A DNA stretch of 55,925 bases from the NCBI GenBank assembly GCA_964343275.1, contig CAYFIY010000003.1, positions 1 to 55,925 of the forward strand. Reading direction: 5' to 3'. Source of the stretch: Hadarchaeum sp964343275. GTDB taxonomy: Archaea; Hadarchaeota; Hadarchaeia; Hadarchaeales; Hadarchaeaceae. The notes under the pieces were generated by a model, which made no database searches, was not told the DNA's origin, and saw nothing but the letters and a program-made list of their open reading frames with translations. Shown piece after piece: positions 15,780 through 24,767 of this stretch (the stretch's first letter is position 1; each line of letters starts with the position of its first letter). Position numbers and translations under genes: made by a program.

Positions 15780-16693
15780 AAAATGGCCACCATTAAAGAA
15801 GCGGAGACAAGATCAGCTGTCGTTCCGGGGTTTACCCCATTTTTTCTTAATTCTTCGTCAAATCTCAAAACATGTTTCTTTCCACCAGCTGTTAAAATGC
15901 CCCCGGTTTTGATGATATTCATGGCTTTCATCGAGACTTCGCTCGCGATTTTTCTCCCGTGTATTCTCTGTACCATTGTGTCTGGATATCTTGAGAGTAT
16001 ATGCAGGAAGGTTTGGACAGTTGATGTGTTCAAGTTTCTAGTTTTTTTGTAATTTCTTTTAAAGTGAGGAAAACCGAACATGAAAGTTATTTCCATATCG
16101 GTTACCCATTCTTTTGAGATGTTGTCCCGTCCGGAGCTGAGCTTCATTATATTATAAAGGGATATTTTTTCCCTCTTGATTTTATCTCTGGAATCTTTAT
16201 TTTTTACATCTAGATTCTTCACTTTACCTAAACCCTTCGGTCCTGCCATCAAGATTGCATCATAGACATCCAAAGCATCTTTCGGTGTTGTGGATTTTAG
16301 AATCATTGATAGTATTTTTCTTAATTTGATAAGCTTGATAGAACCTTCTATGGCAAGCGTCATTCCTGCCGCAGCGGTGAGAGGAATCAAAAGCATTACC
16401 ACGCCGAGGTTTGTGTTCCCACCACTTTGCCACTTAATAGTTTCATTAATAGCCCTCATTATGGCTTTTCCAACTCCGATATCGGTAACATTTATCAGCC
16501 CCTTCCCCGACCTAAAACCTTTCTTAGCTACATCGAGTAGGGCTGGACCAATGGCGATGGAGCTGGCTATAAATTGTTCAAATGTCGTGTCTTCGAAATC
16601 AGCGGTTCTGTGAACGTTCCCCGGTTTGGGGTAACCGCTAACCTCTAGTGCGGATGCCAATTGCGCAGCATTTGCAATATTCTCAATGTTCAT
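15761..16693 (-). CDS. Triphosphoribosyl-dephospho-CoA synthase-like protein (CitG/MdcB family, H4MPT-associated)
   Basis: A 310-residue protein of the CitG family. The N-terminal motif LEVSGYPKPGNVHR and the later GGNTNLGVV segment are characteristic. Classical CitG makes the prosthetic group precursor of citrate lyase, but archaeal and methylotroph members cluster with H4MPT genes and are thought to act in that pathway. The direct step is not known. No citrate or malonate lyase genes are nearby, which supports the H4MPT link. ATG 16693 has only a weak upstream site. A gap of 154 bp separates it from DUF447. The end is tandemly duplicated. Confidence 0.85.
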   Translation of the reverse strand: MNIENIANAAQLASALEVSGYPKPGNVHRTADFEDTTFEQFIASSIAIGPALLDVAKKGFRSGKGLINVTDIGVGKAIMRAINETIKWQSGGNTNLGVVMLLIPLTAAAGMTLAIEGSIKLIKLRKILSMILKSTTPKDALDVYDAILMAGPKGLGKVKNLDVKNKDSRDKIKREKISLYNIMKLSSGRDNISKEWVTDMEITFMFGFPHFKRNYKKTRNLNTSTVQTFLHILSRYPDTMVQRIHGRKIASEVSMKAMNIIKTGGILTAGGKKHVLRFDEELRKNGVNPGTTADLVSASLMVAILNGLRP

Positions 16694-16788
16694 CTTGTCC
16701 CATTATTTCTTAGCACTAATAATTATTTTAGACTACTCGATTAAGGTGAATTAAACAAGTCCTCTATTTTTCTGTAGGTAATAGAAAT

Positions 16789-17466
16789 CTATTTGTAACT
16801 TATAGCTATCAATCGGATAATATCACTGACATCCTCACAAATGTCAGCAATGCCTTCCATGTTGTCGGTTATTTCTTTTAGAAGTAGTACTAATGATATA
16901 TCTTGGATACGTCTATTCCACACTAATGTTTCTGGCACGAGTTGCTCCGTCCTAATATCATCAACTTTTTCTTCGATTCTTTCAACCTCGTGAGAAATCG
17001 CGATTGCGGTCTTAGGGTTGTCCATCAGGGCAACAAAAGCCTCAAAAGTTTTACTTACAATCTTAACCAGTTCTGCGGCCATTAATTTTATAATCTCTCT
17101 CAATTCAACGTGGATTTTCTTAGAATCCATAAAAGAGAGTTTTCTTGCTGCAGCCTTAGCATTAGCTGCTATTTCGTCTGCTGTCATGGTCAGTCTAATC
17201 ATGGCGTCCCGGTTAATAGGATGAAATATACCTTTAGCCAGCTCATCCAAAATTTTCTTTTTTATCTCGTCGGCCTCGCGTTCATTTTTGAAAGATTCGT
17301 TATACCCTTTGTCAATTCTTTTTTCGTCCATGTCTATAAATCCCTGGATCGCAACATTCATAGACTCTACAGTATCAACTATTTTTTTCATATGTTCATG
17401 AGAAATCGAAAGGATTTTTTTCTCTCTGGCTTTACCAATCCAACTGAGCGCTCCTCGCGAGGTCAT
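16789..17466 (-). CDS. DUF47/PhoU-like regulator of a phosphate transporter
   Basis: A 225-residue all-helical protein of the DUF47 (TIGR00153) group, related to PhoU. It has the repeated acidic E-x-x-x-D type helices, e.g. EREADEIKKKILDEL near 60 and EVERIEEKVDDIRTE near 160, which bind metal clusters in PhoU proteins. The ATG overlaps the stop of the PiT transporter gene as ATGA, the usual arrangement for this pair. It should control or assist phosphate uptake at the inner face of the membrane. Confidence 0.9.
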   Translation of the reverse strand: MTSRGALSWIGKAREKKILSISHEHMKKIVDTVESMNVAIQGFIDMDEKRIDKGYNESFKNEREADEIKKKILDELAKGIFHPINRDAMIRLTMTADEIAANAKAAARKLSFMDSKKIHVELREIIKLMAAELVKIVSKTFEAFVALMDNPKTAIAISHEVERIEEKVDDIRTEQLVPETLVWNRRIQDISLVLLLKEITDNMEGIADICEDVSDIIRLIAISYK

Positions 17467-18674
17467 TTTATCACCATAACTTGACTCAATAAACTGAATA
17501 ACGTCATACTAATTAAGGCTACAGCAGGTATGGTGAGTATCCAAAAGGAGAATATTTTACTTGTGGTTTTCATATCAATACCTGTTAATCCTCTATTGGC
17601 TAGACCAACCCCTATAAGAGATCCGATAGAGGCATGAGTTGTGGATATTGGCATGCCAAATCCAATAAGAAAGACTGGCAAGGTCGTGAAAATAAAAACT
17701 GTGGCAGCGTTTGAATATTCTGCGGCCGCACCGGTTAATGGGTCCAGTCGAGTTATTTGAAATGCTGAAGTCGTAATTACTTTGTAACCCCAGGTAAGTC
17801 CCCCGACTGTTATTCCAATCGCTCCGATGATTGAGAGTAACACCATGGTATCAAGGGTCGGGGTACCTGCAAGTTTTTCTGTTGGGGTCACGAAAACACC
17901 TGTTGCATTAGCCATATCGTTGGCTCCAAATGAGAATGCAGAAAAACAAAGTGCGATGATTAATAAATATGACAGTGATTGTGTTGTTCCAAACTTACCA
18001 TATATTTTTTGAAACACCAAAAGGGAGACCGACGAAAGAACAAGCGAGGCAATAATACCACCGGCAAGGGTATCAATGACCCCCCACTTTAATATTTTAT
18101 TAAAAACTGTGGTTGATGTGGCAAAACTAAGGATGAATATTAGCAGATATATTACTTTGGGGCTGCCCTTCCCTCCAGATTTTCTCAAGTGAAATCGCAA
18201 GAGGAAGAATAAACCACCAGCCAGTAAAATAGAGAGAATGGGGGAAACTATAAGACTAATAATGACGATGCTAAAGTTACCCCAGTTTATTAAGGTTGGG
18301 GCAGCAATTAGCCCGAAACCAAAGATACCACCAATGATAGAATGAGTAGTCGATATCGGCATGCCCAGCCAAGTAGAGAAAATTATCCAAATGCCAGCCG
18401 CTGCAACTGCGGTAAAGCTTCCCACGGTAACCATTTCTAGGCTTAGCAATTCTCTTGGCACAATTCCTCGATCCACTGTTTTCATCACGAATGGTCCCAG
18501 TAAAATACCTCCCAGCGCGGCGAATAACGAAAAAATAAGAATCGCTTTTTTTATTGAGATCACTCCCGCACCAACGGCGCACTCAGTTGGATTGGCAGCG
18601 TCGTTAGCTCCCAAACCCCAAGCAATTAAAAAGGCAAGTGCAATACCAATTACATAAACTAATAACTCAATCAT
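17463..18674 (-). CDS. pit: PiT-family inorganic phosphate transporter
   Basis: A ~403-residue membrane permease with about ten hydrophobic segments. Both halves hold the PiT signature: GANDAANPTE near residue 20 and GANDMANATG near 255, each followed by a PISTTH motif in the same half (near 105 and 365). The start is ATG 18674, seven bases after a strong AAGGAGGTGG site; a TTG at 18692 would place that site inside the gene. TATA-like ATATTAAAGC is at about 18708-18717. It is coupled to the DUF47 gene. Phosphate or phosphate-metal uptake driven by an ion gradient is expected. Confidence 0.93.
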   Translation of the reverse strand: MIELLVYVIGIALAFLIAWGLGANDAANPTECAVGAGVISIKKAILIFSLFAALGGILLGPFVMKTVDRGIVPRELLSLEMVTVGSFTAVAAAGIWIIFSTWLGMPISTTHSIIGGIFGFGLIAAPTLINWGNFSIVIISLIVSPILSILLAGGLFFLLRFHLRKSGGKGSPKVIYLLIFILSFATSTTVFNKILKWGVIDTLAGGIIASLVLSSVSLLVFQKIYGKFGTTQSLSYLLIIALCFSAFSFGANDMANATGVFVTPTEKLAGTPTLDTMVLLSIIGAIGITVGGLTWGYKVITTSAFQITRLDPLTGAAAEYSNAATVFIFTTLPVFLIGFGMPISTTHASIGSLIGVGLANRGLTGIDMKTTSKIFSFWILTIPAVALISMTLFSLLSQVMVIK

Positions 18675-18828
18675 TACACCCACCTCCTTCAAAATAACTG
18701 AGCTAAGCTTTAATATCCTTTATCGGTCTGACTTATCGTTTTCGAAGCCGCGAGTACGCAGATATACTAGTACACCTGAACAGCGTCTTAACTTAAGGAT
18801 AGGGCATGGATGAGTTCTAGGAAGATTT

Positions 18829-19020
18829 CTATTTTCGTCGCTCACCCGTCCCTCTTTTTATCTTAACGACAAGCCCATTGTAACCACGCTTTCTAATAAT
18901 CTCCCCTATTCCTGCATCAGAGAATTGTGGAGAAATCGGCGCCAGAGGAGTTGGGACGTGCCCCGTAGGACTAAGTTTTATGATTCTTGCAGTTAAAAAA
19001 ACATAGACTAAAACTAGCAC
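18829..19020 (-). CDS. Small protein with one N-terminal membrane segment, unknown
   Basis: This frame of ~63 codons from GTG 19020 starts with a hydrophobic helix (LVLVYVFLTARII) and ends in a basic tail (KIKRGTGERRK). The middle PTGHVPTPLAPISPQF is proline-rich. It is in exactly the same reading frame as the 57-codon frame just upstream (19036-19209), separated by TAA and five codons. It may therefore be the second half of one gene broken by a stop codon. I recognise no family. The codon pattern and membrane helix make it more likely real than chance. Confidence 0.35.
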   Translation of the reverse strand: MLVLVYVFLTARIIKLSPTGHVPTPLAPISPQFSDAGIGEIIRKRGYNGLVVKIKRGTGERRK

Positions 19021-19035
19021 CGCAAATATAATCTG

Positions 19036-19209
19036 TTAAAGTTTGGCGGCCGTCGAAGTAAGGATTGCCACCATAACAATAGCTAGTCCAGATAAAAGAT
19101 CCTCCGCTGATGTTGCTGGCTTTCTATGGCGATACATCACCATGAGTTTGCCACCAAGATCCAATAGCATAGTCTCAAACCCAAAAGTCAAAGACCCAGC
19201 TAAGAACAT
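19036..19209 (-). CDS. Hidden 57-residue membrane protein ORF, unknown
   Basis: ATG 19209 opens a 57-codon frame starting MFLAGSLTFGFE. It has two hydrophobic stretches (residues ~2-17 and ~38-56) around a charged loop YRHRKPATSAED. It ends in TAA, and the frame then continues in phase into the frame at 18829-19020. It is divergent from endonuclease III with 16 bp between starts. The composite would be ~126 residues with three membrane helices. Two adjacent small proteins, a nonsense-disrupted gene or an assembly error all remain possible. Confidence 0.4.
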   Translation of the reverse strand: MFLAGSLTFGFETMLLDLGGKLMVMYRHRKPATSAEDLLSGLAIVMVAILTSTAAKL

Positions 19210-19225
19210 TATCTATAGGATCTCT

Positions 19226-19945
19226 ATGGTCTTTAACTCACTCACAGACCAATTTACAATAGCAGAGAATTTAAAGGCCAATAGACGCCGAATGAAGATT
19301 ATACTAGAACTTTTAAACGCGGAATTCAAGACTTGGCGTCGGTATACTGTTGATCCTTTCTCACTGCTCGTGGGCACCGTACTATCACAGAACACGAATG
19401 ATCGCAACAGCTTTCCCGCTTACCGCAAGCTCATCTCTAAGTTCAGAACACCTGAACAAATGGCAAAGGCCAACGTACGTGAAATTAGAACGCTAATTAG
19501 AACTGCTGGACTATCCAAAATAAAATCAAAACGGCTCAAGGAGATATCACGCGAAATTTTAAAAAGGTATGATGGAAATGTATCCTTAGTCCTTAAGAAG
19601 CCACTTGAAGAAGCGAGGGAAGAGCTTCTCTCACTCCCCGGCGTAGGTTTCAAAACTGCTGATGTGGTGCTCGCTTTCGGCGCGATGCGAGACGTCTTTC
19701 CAGTAGATACACATGTTTTCAGAATCTCCAAACGGTTGGGATTCGCAGATAAAAAGGACGACCACGAAAACGTGAGGAAAAAGTTAGAAATGGTAACCTC
19801 CGCTGGCAAAAGAATCCGGGGTCATACGTTAATGATTCAGCTTGGGCGGCGATACTGCCGCGCTAGAAATCCAGTACATCTTCAATGTCCAATCAATTGC
19901 CTATGCCCAATAGGAATTCGTCATGCAAGGCACGCACAGCCTTAA
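19226..19945 (+). CDS. nth: Endonuclease III (DNA glycosylase/AP lyase)
   Basis: A 239-residue helix-hairpin-helix repair enzyme acting on oxidised pyrimidines. Catalytic lysine is in LPGVGFKTAD and catalytic aspartate in FPVDTHVFRI. ATG 19226 gives the normal family length; an open frame extends further upstream but looks non-coding. The C-terminal iron-sulfur loop is unusual: spacing is C-x6-H-x2-C-x5-C, with histidine (codon 19877-19879) where the second cysteine is expected and an extra cysteine before the last one. The last 53 bp overlap the convergent aspartate kinase gene. The cluster may be altered or lost. Confidence 0.92.
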   Translation: MVFNSLTDQFTIAENLKANRRRMKIILELLNAEFKTWRRYTVDPFSLLVGTVLSQNTNDRNSFPAYRKLISKFRTPEQMAKANVREIRTLIRTAGLSKIKSKRLKEISREILKRYDGNVSLVLKKPLEEAREELLSLPGVGFKTADVVLAFGAMRDVFPVDTHVFRISKRLGFADKKDDHENVRKKLEMVTSAGKRIRGHTLMIQLGRRYCRARNPVHLQCPINCLCPIGIRHARHAQP

Positions 19946-21308
19946 CCGCGTCTCGTTCGTTTACCGCAAACGAAATGTTCAGTTCAGAAGATCCCTGGGC
20001 AATGGCGAGTATGTTTATCCCCTCACGTCCCATGGTACTAAAAACTTTAGCAGCCACTCCTGGCGTCCCTTTCATTCCCGCACCGACAACTGCGATAACG
20101 CTCACGTTTCTATCATAGTTAATTTTCCAGCGTATTTGACGTTTTGCGAACTCCATATGCATTGCCCGAACTGCAGTGTCGGCATCTTTTTGGGCCACGG
20201 CAAAACTTATGTCCGCTTGAGAGGAACTCTGGGAAATCATTATGATTTTAATGCCGGCTTGGCCTATGATATCAAAGACGGTTGAGGCAACTCCAGGCAC
20301 GCCTATCATCTCCGCGCCTCCTATTGTTATAAGTGAAACTTTTTTGCTGAGGGTTATCGATTTAACTATGCCCTCAATGCGATTCAGCCTTCTGATAATC
20401 AATGTTCCTTCATTCTCAGGTTTGAATGCGTTGAGAACTCTAACGGGTATTTCGTGATCCATCGCCGGTTTTATCATTTTTGGGTGAAGAACTTTTGCCC
20501 CGAAGTGAGCCAGCTCCGTTGCCTCCATGTAGGAGATGCCTTTGATGACCTTAGCGTTTGGCACCACCTTCGGATCTGCGGTCATAATCCCGTCGACATC
20601 TGTTATTATCCAAATTTCGTTAACCCCCAGTGCTGCGCCCAATATTGATGCCGTGTAATCTGATCCTCCACGCCCGAGGGTTGTTATTATTCCATCCTTC
20701 GTGCCAGCGATAAAGCCGGTTACCACCGGAACCTTCTTTGCCGCCAAAATTTTGGTTAGGCTTAGTTTGACGAGTTTGTTGGTATCTTCAAAAAGAGGAC
20801 GTGCTTCCGTGTAATGATCGTCTGTGATTATCCCTGCTTCCGATCCTGTCAAATATTTTGTTGGAACTCCTAATGATTCGATAGCTCCTGCCAATACTGG
20901 AGCAGAAAGACGTTCGCCGAAAGATAAAATTAAATCTCGTGAACGGGCTGAGAGTTCACCTAAATAAGAGATGCCTCTAAGTGCCCGATCCAAAAAATTA
21001 CCAGTTTCCTTCAAAGTTTGCCTCGTCCTGTTCAAAATTTTGGTATTTTTTATTGCCGCTTTACAAGCCTGCGCATGTTTTTTTGATATTTTATTCATAA
21101 ATTTTGGGATTTGCTGTCTTGCTTTAGATTGAGGTCCTGTAAGATTATGGGCTATTTCCAAGAGCTGGTTGGTGACCCCAGACATCGCCGAAGTCACAAC
21201 GACGACCTTATCTCCTTTTTTGTACTTAGAAACGACAAGTTTAGCATCATTTAGTATGCTTTCACCGTTTTTTACTGGGACGCCACCGAACTTGATTACC
21301 AACCGCAC
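19893..21308 (-). CDS. lysC: Aspartate kinase with tandem ACT domains
   Basis: This 471-residue enzyme phosphorylates aspartate for lysine, threonine and methionine synthesis. The catalytic domain holds FGERLSAPVLA near 120 and TLGRGGSDYTAS near 210; two ACT domains fill residues ~310-470 (VSLITIGGAEMIG and VSVIAVVGAGMKG) and imply feedback control. The N-terminal motif, normally KFGGTS, reads KFGGVP (residues 6-11), an odd change at a conserved nucleotide-site loop. GTG 21308 has GGTGA five bases upstream. It follows the SWIM-protein gene closely and overlaps nth at the 3' end. Confidence 0.93.
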   Translation of the reverse strand: MRLVIKFGGVPVKNGESILNDAKLVVSKYKKGDKVVVVTSAMSGVTNQLLEIAHNLTGPQSKARQQIPKFMNKISKKHAQACKAAIKNTKILNRTRQTLKETGNFLDRALRGISYLGELSARSRDLILSFGERLSAPVLAGAIESLGVPTKYLTGSEAGIITDDHYTEARPLFEDTNKLVKLSLTKILAAKKVPVVTGFIAGTKDGIITTLGRGGSDYTASILGAALGVNEIWIITDVDGIMTADPKVVPNAKVIKGISYMEATELAHFGAKVLHPKMIKPAMDHEIPVRVLNAFKPENEGTLIIRRLNRIEGIVKSITLSKKVSLITIGGAEMIGVPGVASTVFDIIGQAGIKIIMISQSSSQADISFAVAQKDADTAVRAMHMEFAKRQIRWKINYDRNVSVIAVVGAGMKGTPGVAAKVFSTMGREGINILAIAQGSSELNISFAVNERDAVKAVRALHDEFLLGIGN

Positions 21309-21329
21309 TCTGTCACCTTCATCTAGTTA

Positions 21330-21689
21330 TCACATTGGCTCAACCACATAGTAAGAGTTGAGCTCTTGACAGATATTCTTAGCTAGCGCATGATAGCACA
21401 TATCAACACCCGCCTTTTTGGTAGATATATTCATCACATAGTCTCGACAAGTGCAGAAGCTTTTCACGATTTCGTATTCGTCCATTTTTCCGCGGACGAA
21501 CCATCTCAGCCCACGTTTTATCACGCGACGATCTTTAATGGCTTCAATCGCCCTCTTGCCTCTTGCTCCGTAGACGTCCATTATATCCTTTTCCAGTTCA
21601 TCTTTTAGCACACCTGTTTTCAGCACTTTTTTGAAGAGTGACTCCTTCCCGTGTCTGAACACTTCGGACGGCATCTTATCCACAAACAT
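21330..21689 (-). CDS. SWIM zinc-finger protein
   Basis: A 119-residue protein with a C-terminal SWIM motif, CTCRDYVMNIS followed by CYHALA (C-x-C-x(n)-C-x-H). The first ~75 residues are charged and helical. SWIM domains bind zinc and mediate DNA or protein contacts; archaeal stand-alone members have no defined role that I know of. The stop is 21 bp before the lysC start, so the two are probably co-transcribed. It is divergent from rsmA across ~30 bp. Confidence 0.8.
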   Translation of the reverse strand: MFVDKMPSEVFRHGKESLFKKVLKTGVLKDELEKDIMDVYGARGKRAIEAIKDRRVIKRGLRWFVRGKMDEYEIVKSFCTCRDYVMNISTKKAGVDMCYHALAKNICQELNSYYVVEPM

Positions 21690-21719
21690 CCTAATACATA
21701 ATTAGACAGTATATAATTG

Positions 21720-22553
21720 ATGTTTAGTGAAACACTGCAATTATTGTGGGAGTTTGGATTAAAACCCAACAGAAGAACGGGTCAACATCATGTTATCGAT
21801 CCAACTTTTTTGGAACTAATGGTTGATTACTCCAAGCTCACTGGCGAAGATGTGGTGCTAGAAATAGGAGCGGGGACAGGAAACCTAACCAGGCTGCTCG
21901 CACGATATGCCAAGAAGGTCATTGCTGTGGAAAGGGATAAAGGGCTCATGAAAGTTTTGCTGAGAAGATTCCGTGGTTTTCCAAATGTGGATTTGTTACA
22001 CGGAGACGCGTTACGTTTGGCATTCCCTGATTTTAACAAAGTGGTTTCAAATTTACCTTATTCTATTTCTTCTGATATTATGTTCACTTTACTTAAACAC
22101 GAGTTTGAAATTGCTGTCCTAATGTTCCAAAAAGAGTTCGCAAAAAGACTAGTGGCTAAGCCTGGGACTAATGACTACAGCCGCCTAACTGTTAATACCT
22201 ACTATCGTGCGGGTGTGGAATTATTGGATGAAATATCACCAAAGGCGTTTTTTCCTCAACCCAAAGTTACCTCCGCAATTGTAAGGCTGAAACCGAGGCG
22301 CCCTCCGTTTAAGTTATCCGACGAAAGCTTATTCTTTAACCTTGTCCGGGCACTCTTTCAACATCGGCGCCAGCGTGTTAGGAATGCGCTAATGCGTTCT
22401 TATGGGATTGTTTTCCCCGATGAGGTATTACCAAAGAGCGAGCGTAGGTCATTGATAGATAAAAAGCTTGCCAAAGGTTTATCAGAAACGCGAGTTATGG
22501 ACTTGGCCCCCGAGAAGTTTGGCGAAATGGCCAATTTGTTTAGTCTTCCATAA
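21720..22553 (+). CDS. rsmA: 16S rRNA dimethyladenosine transferase (KsgA/Dim1)
   Basis: A 277-residue SAM-dependent methyltransferase that dimethylates two adenines near the 3' end of 16S rRNA. SAM motif I is VLEIGAGTGNLTRLL near residue 43, and the catalytic motif NLPYSISS is near 108. The C-terminal helical domain is present. ATG 21720 has no ribosome binding site and is probably leaderless; TTG 21717 directly precedes it. The last 14 bp overlap the convergent EF-2 gene. Confidence 0.95.
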   Translation: MFSETLQLLWEFGLKPNRRTGQHHVIDPTFLELMVDYSKLTGEDVVLEIGAGTGNLTRLLARYAKKVIAVERDKGLMKVLLRRFRGFPNVDLLHGDALRLAFPDFNKVVSNLPYSISSDIMFTLLKHEFEIAVLMFQKEFAKRLVAKPGTNDYSRLTVNTYYRAGVELLDEISPKAFFPQPKVTSAIVRLKPRRPPFKLSDESLFFNLVRALFQHRRQRVRNALMRSYGIVFPDEVLPKSERRSLIDKKLAKGLSETRVMDLAPEKFGEMANLFSLP

Positions 22554-24729
22554 AGTCATGTGCTCGCGGTGGGTCGTGTTTCAACCCTTTGCGTTTGCGG
22601 GTATCCATGATGACCTGATCTTGGAGATCCCTCGGGAGTTGATCGAACTTATCAAACTCGGTTGCCCATATGGCTCTACCTTCGGTTTCTGAACGCATTT
22701 CTGCGGATAACCCAAAGGAGTTAGCTACAGGCAAGGAAGCCTTTATTATTGTGATATCTTCATCTGCCTCCATGTTCAATATTTTCCCTCGTCGCCCTTG
22801 GATGACCTTAGTCGCACCACCCATGAATTCCTGAGGAACGCGGACCTCAAGCTTCAGTATAGGCTCAAGTATTGTGGGCTCCGATAAAAGCATGGCCGCC
22901 TGGATGGCACGCCTTACAGCGGGGATTATTTGGGCCGGCCCTCTGTGCACCGAGTCTTCATGCAGGCTAGCATCTTCAATCAATACCTTCAATCTACGGG
23001 TGGGCTCTCGCATAAGGGGACCTTCTTCAACCACTTCCTTAAAAGACTCTATAGCGTGGTCCTCTATCTCATTCATGTATTGTACCCCTCTGGCTGCCTG
23101 GGCCATGATATTCGGTCCTATTATTGATACTATGTTGCGAGCAGCATATGTCTCCCAACCCAACTCTCTGAGCACATTGGCGCGCTCCCTCCGTTCCTGT
23201 TTTTCGGAAATCTTGCCTTCTTCGATGGCCTTTACAACTCCTGGCTCGAGGGGTTCTACTGCCATCTTGAAACGGTTGTGCCTATTCGGTGATTTGCCCT
23301 CAATGGGTCCCGCTCTTTTAGTTGGGGCTTCACGATAAACCACAATAGGCTTCGAGGTCTTGACATCAAGTCCAGCTTCTTTGAGCTTGTACTGGACTAT
23401 TTCGAGGTGTACCTCACCCATCCCAGAAACGAGATATTCGCCCGTTTCCTCGTTTATCTTGATTTTGACGTTGGGGTCTTCTCTCGATATCCTTTTCAAC
23501 TCGTTCACAAGCTTGGGTAATTCTTGGAAGTTCTTGGGTTCCACAGCCACGGTGACGACGGGCTCGCTTATGTATCTCAGGTCCTCGAAACCCTTACCTT
23601 CTGTTCCAATTTCGATTAAAGTTTCTCCCACGTAAGCTTCTTTCATGCCTATTATGGCTCCGATATTTCCTGCCGGTATATTATCTATCATAACTCGATC
23701 TGGACCCATGTAGACGCTTACCTGCTGGATGCGGGCCTCCTGTCCGACGCTCGTCAAGTTAACGTTTCTTCCTTTTTCCAGGGTGCCTGAAAATACTCTC
23801 CCCGTGGATACCACTCCTGCTTGTTCGTCGACTATGATGTCCGTGATTACCATGCAAATCTTTCCCTTGGGGTTGGCAGCCAGCATGTCCTTACCCAGCT
23901 CGCTTTCGATATCTCCCTTCCATATGGCAGGTATTCTAGTAACTTGAGCTTCTTTGGGATTGGGGAGGTGGCGGATGACCATGTCCAATACAACCTCATA
24001 AATGGGACTTTTTTTGGCAAGCTCAGACTGAGTACTGGTTTGGTACGCTGTGATTATGTCCTTAAAACTGATGTTTTTTAACTTCATTTGGGGCACTGAT
24101 AAAGCCCATTTCTCTTTAGCTGATCCAAAAGCCACTGATCCAGCTTCCACGCTTACTTGCCACTTGTCAGCCACGCTTTGATGGGCATATCTTTTCATTA
24201 GTTCGTTAAATTTCGTGATTAACTTCACGAATCTGGCCTGCATACCTTCTGGGCTGAGCTTCAACTCATCGATCAAGCGGTCTACCTTATTGATGAATAG
24301 GATAGGTCTCACTCGTTCGCTCAGCGCCTGTCTCAACACAGTTTCCGTTTGTGGCATTACTCCTTCAACGGCATCCGCCACTACAACAGCGCCGTCTATC
24401 GCTCGCAGGGCACGAGTAACATCTCCGCTGAAGTCTACATGACCGGGGGTGTCCAAGAGATTGATCAGGTACTCTTGCCCATCGAAATTGTGGGACAAGC
24501 TCACAGCAGCTGTTTGAACCGTTATTCCGCGCTGTTGTTCAATTTCCAAATAGTCAGTAAAGAGTTGGTCACCAGCAAGCGCAAAACTTATGATTCCTGA
24601 TGCCGCCACCAAAGAATCAGTAAGGGTGGTTTTGCCATGGTCGACATGAGCAACTATGCCGATATTCCTGATTCGCTGGGGCTCCCACATTATTTTTTGA
24701 ACGTCAGCCAAGTGCTTATAGCGTCTCAT
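22540..24729 (-). CDS. fusA: Translation elongation factor EF-2
   Basis: A ~729-residue translocation GTPase. GTPase motifs are AHVDHGKTTL near 28-37, DTPGHVDF near 95 and NKVDRL near 147. Domain IV carries the diphthamide loop SVHRGPAQIIPA near 600, with the histidine to be modified. No intein or truncation is seen. ATG 24729 is chosen over GTG 24738. The 3' end overlaps rsmA by 14 bp; the DUF1512 gene ends 39 bp upstream. Confidence 0.97.
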   Translation of the reverse strand: MRRYKHLADVQKIMWEPQRIRNIGIVAHVDHGKTTLTDSLVAASGIISFALAGDQLFTDYLEIEQQRGITVQTAAVSLSHNFDGQEYLINLLDTPGHVDFSGDVTRALRAIDGAVVVADAVEGVMPQTETVLRQALSERVRPILFINKVDRLIDELKLSPEGMQARFVKLITKFNELMKRYAHQSVADKWQVSVEAGSVAFGSAKEKWALSVPQMKLKNISFKDIITAYQTSTQSELAKKSPIYEVVLDMVIRHLPNPKEAQVTRIPAIWKGDIESELGKDMLAANPKGKICMVITDIIVDEQAGVVSTGRVFSGTLEKGRNVNLTSVGQEARIQQVSVYMGPDRVMIDNIPAGNIGAIIGMKEAYVGETLIEIGTEGKGFEDLRYISEPVVTVAVEPKNFQELPKLVNELKRISREDPNVKIKINEETGEYLVSGMGEVHLEIVQYKLKEAGLDVKTSKPIVVYREAPTKRAGPIEGKSPNRHNRFKMAVEPLEPGVVKAIEEGKISEKQERRERANVLRELGWETYAARNIVSIIGPNIMAQAARGVQYMNEIEDHAIESFKEVVEEGPLMREPTRRLKVLIEDASLHEDSVHRGPAQIIPAVRRAIQAAMLLSEPTILEPILKLEVRVPQEFMGGATKVIQGRRGKILNMEADEDITIIKASLPVANSFGLSAEMRSETEGRAIWATEFDKFDQLPRDLQDQVIMDTRKRKGLKHDPPRAHDFMED

Positions 24730-24767
24730 ACTAAACACTTAGGTAATATACTTTCATTGTCTTATTT

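Noticed and set aside
19043..19225. Upstream extension of endonuclease III
   Set aside because: The extra 61 residues do not match the family and lie opposite a better membrane ORF; ATG 19226 gives normal length.
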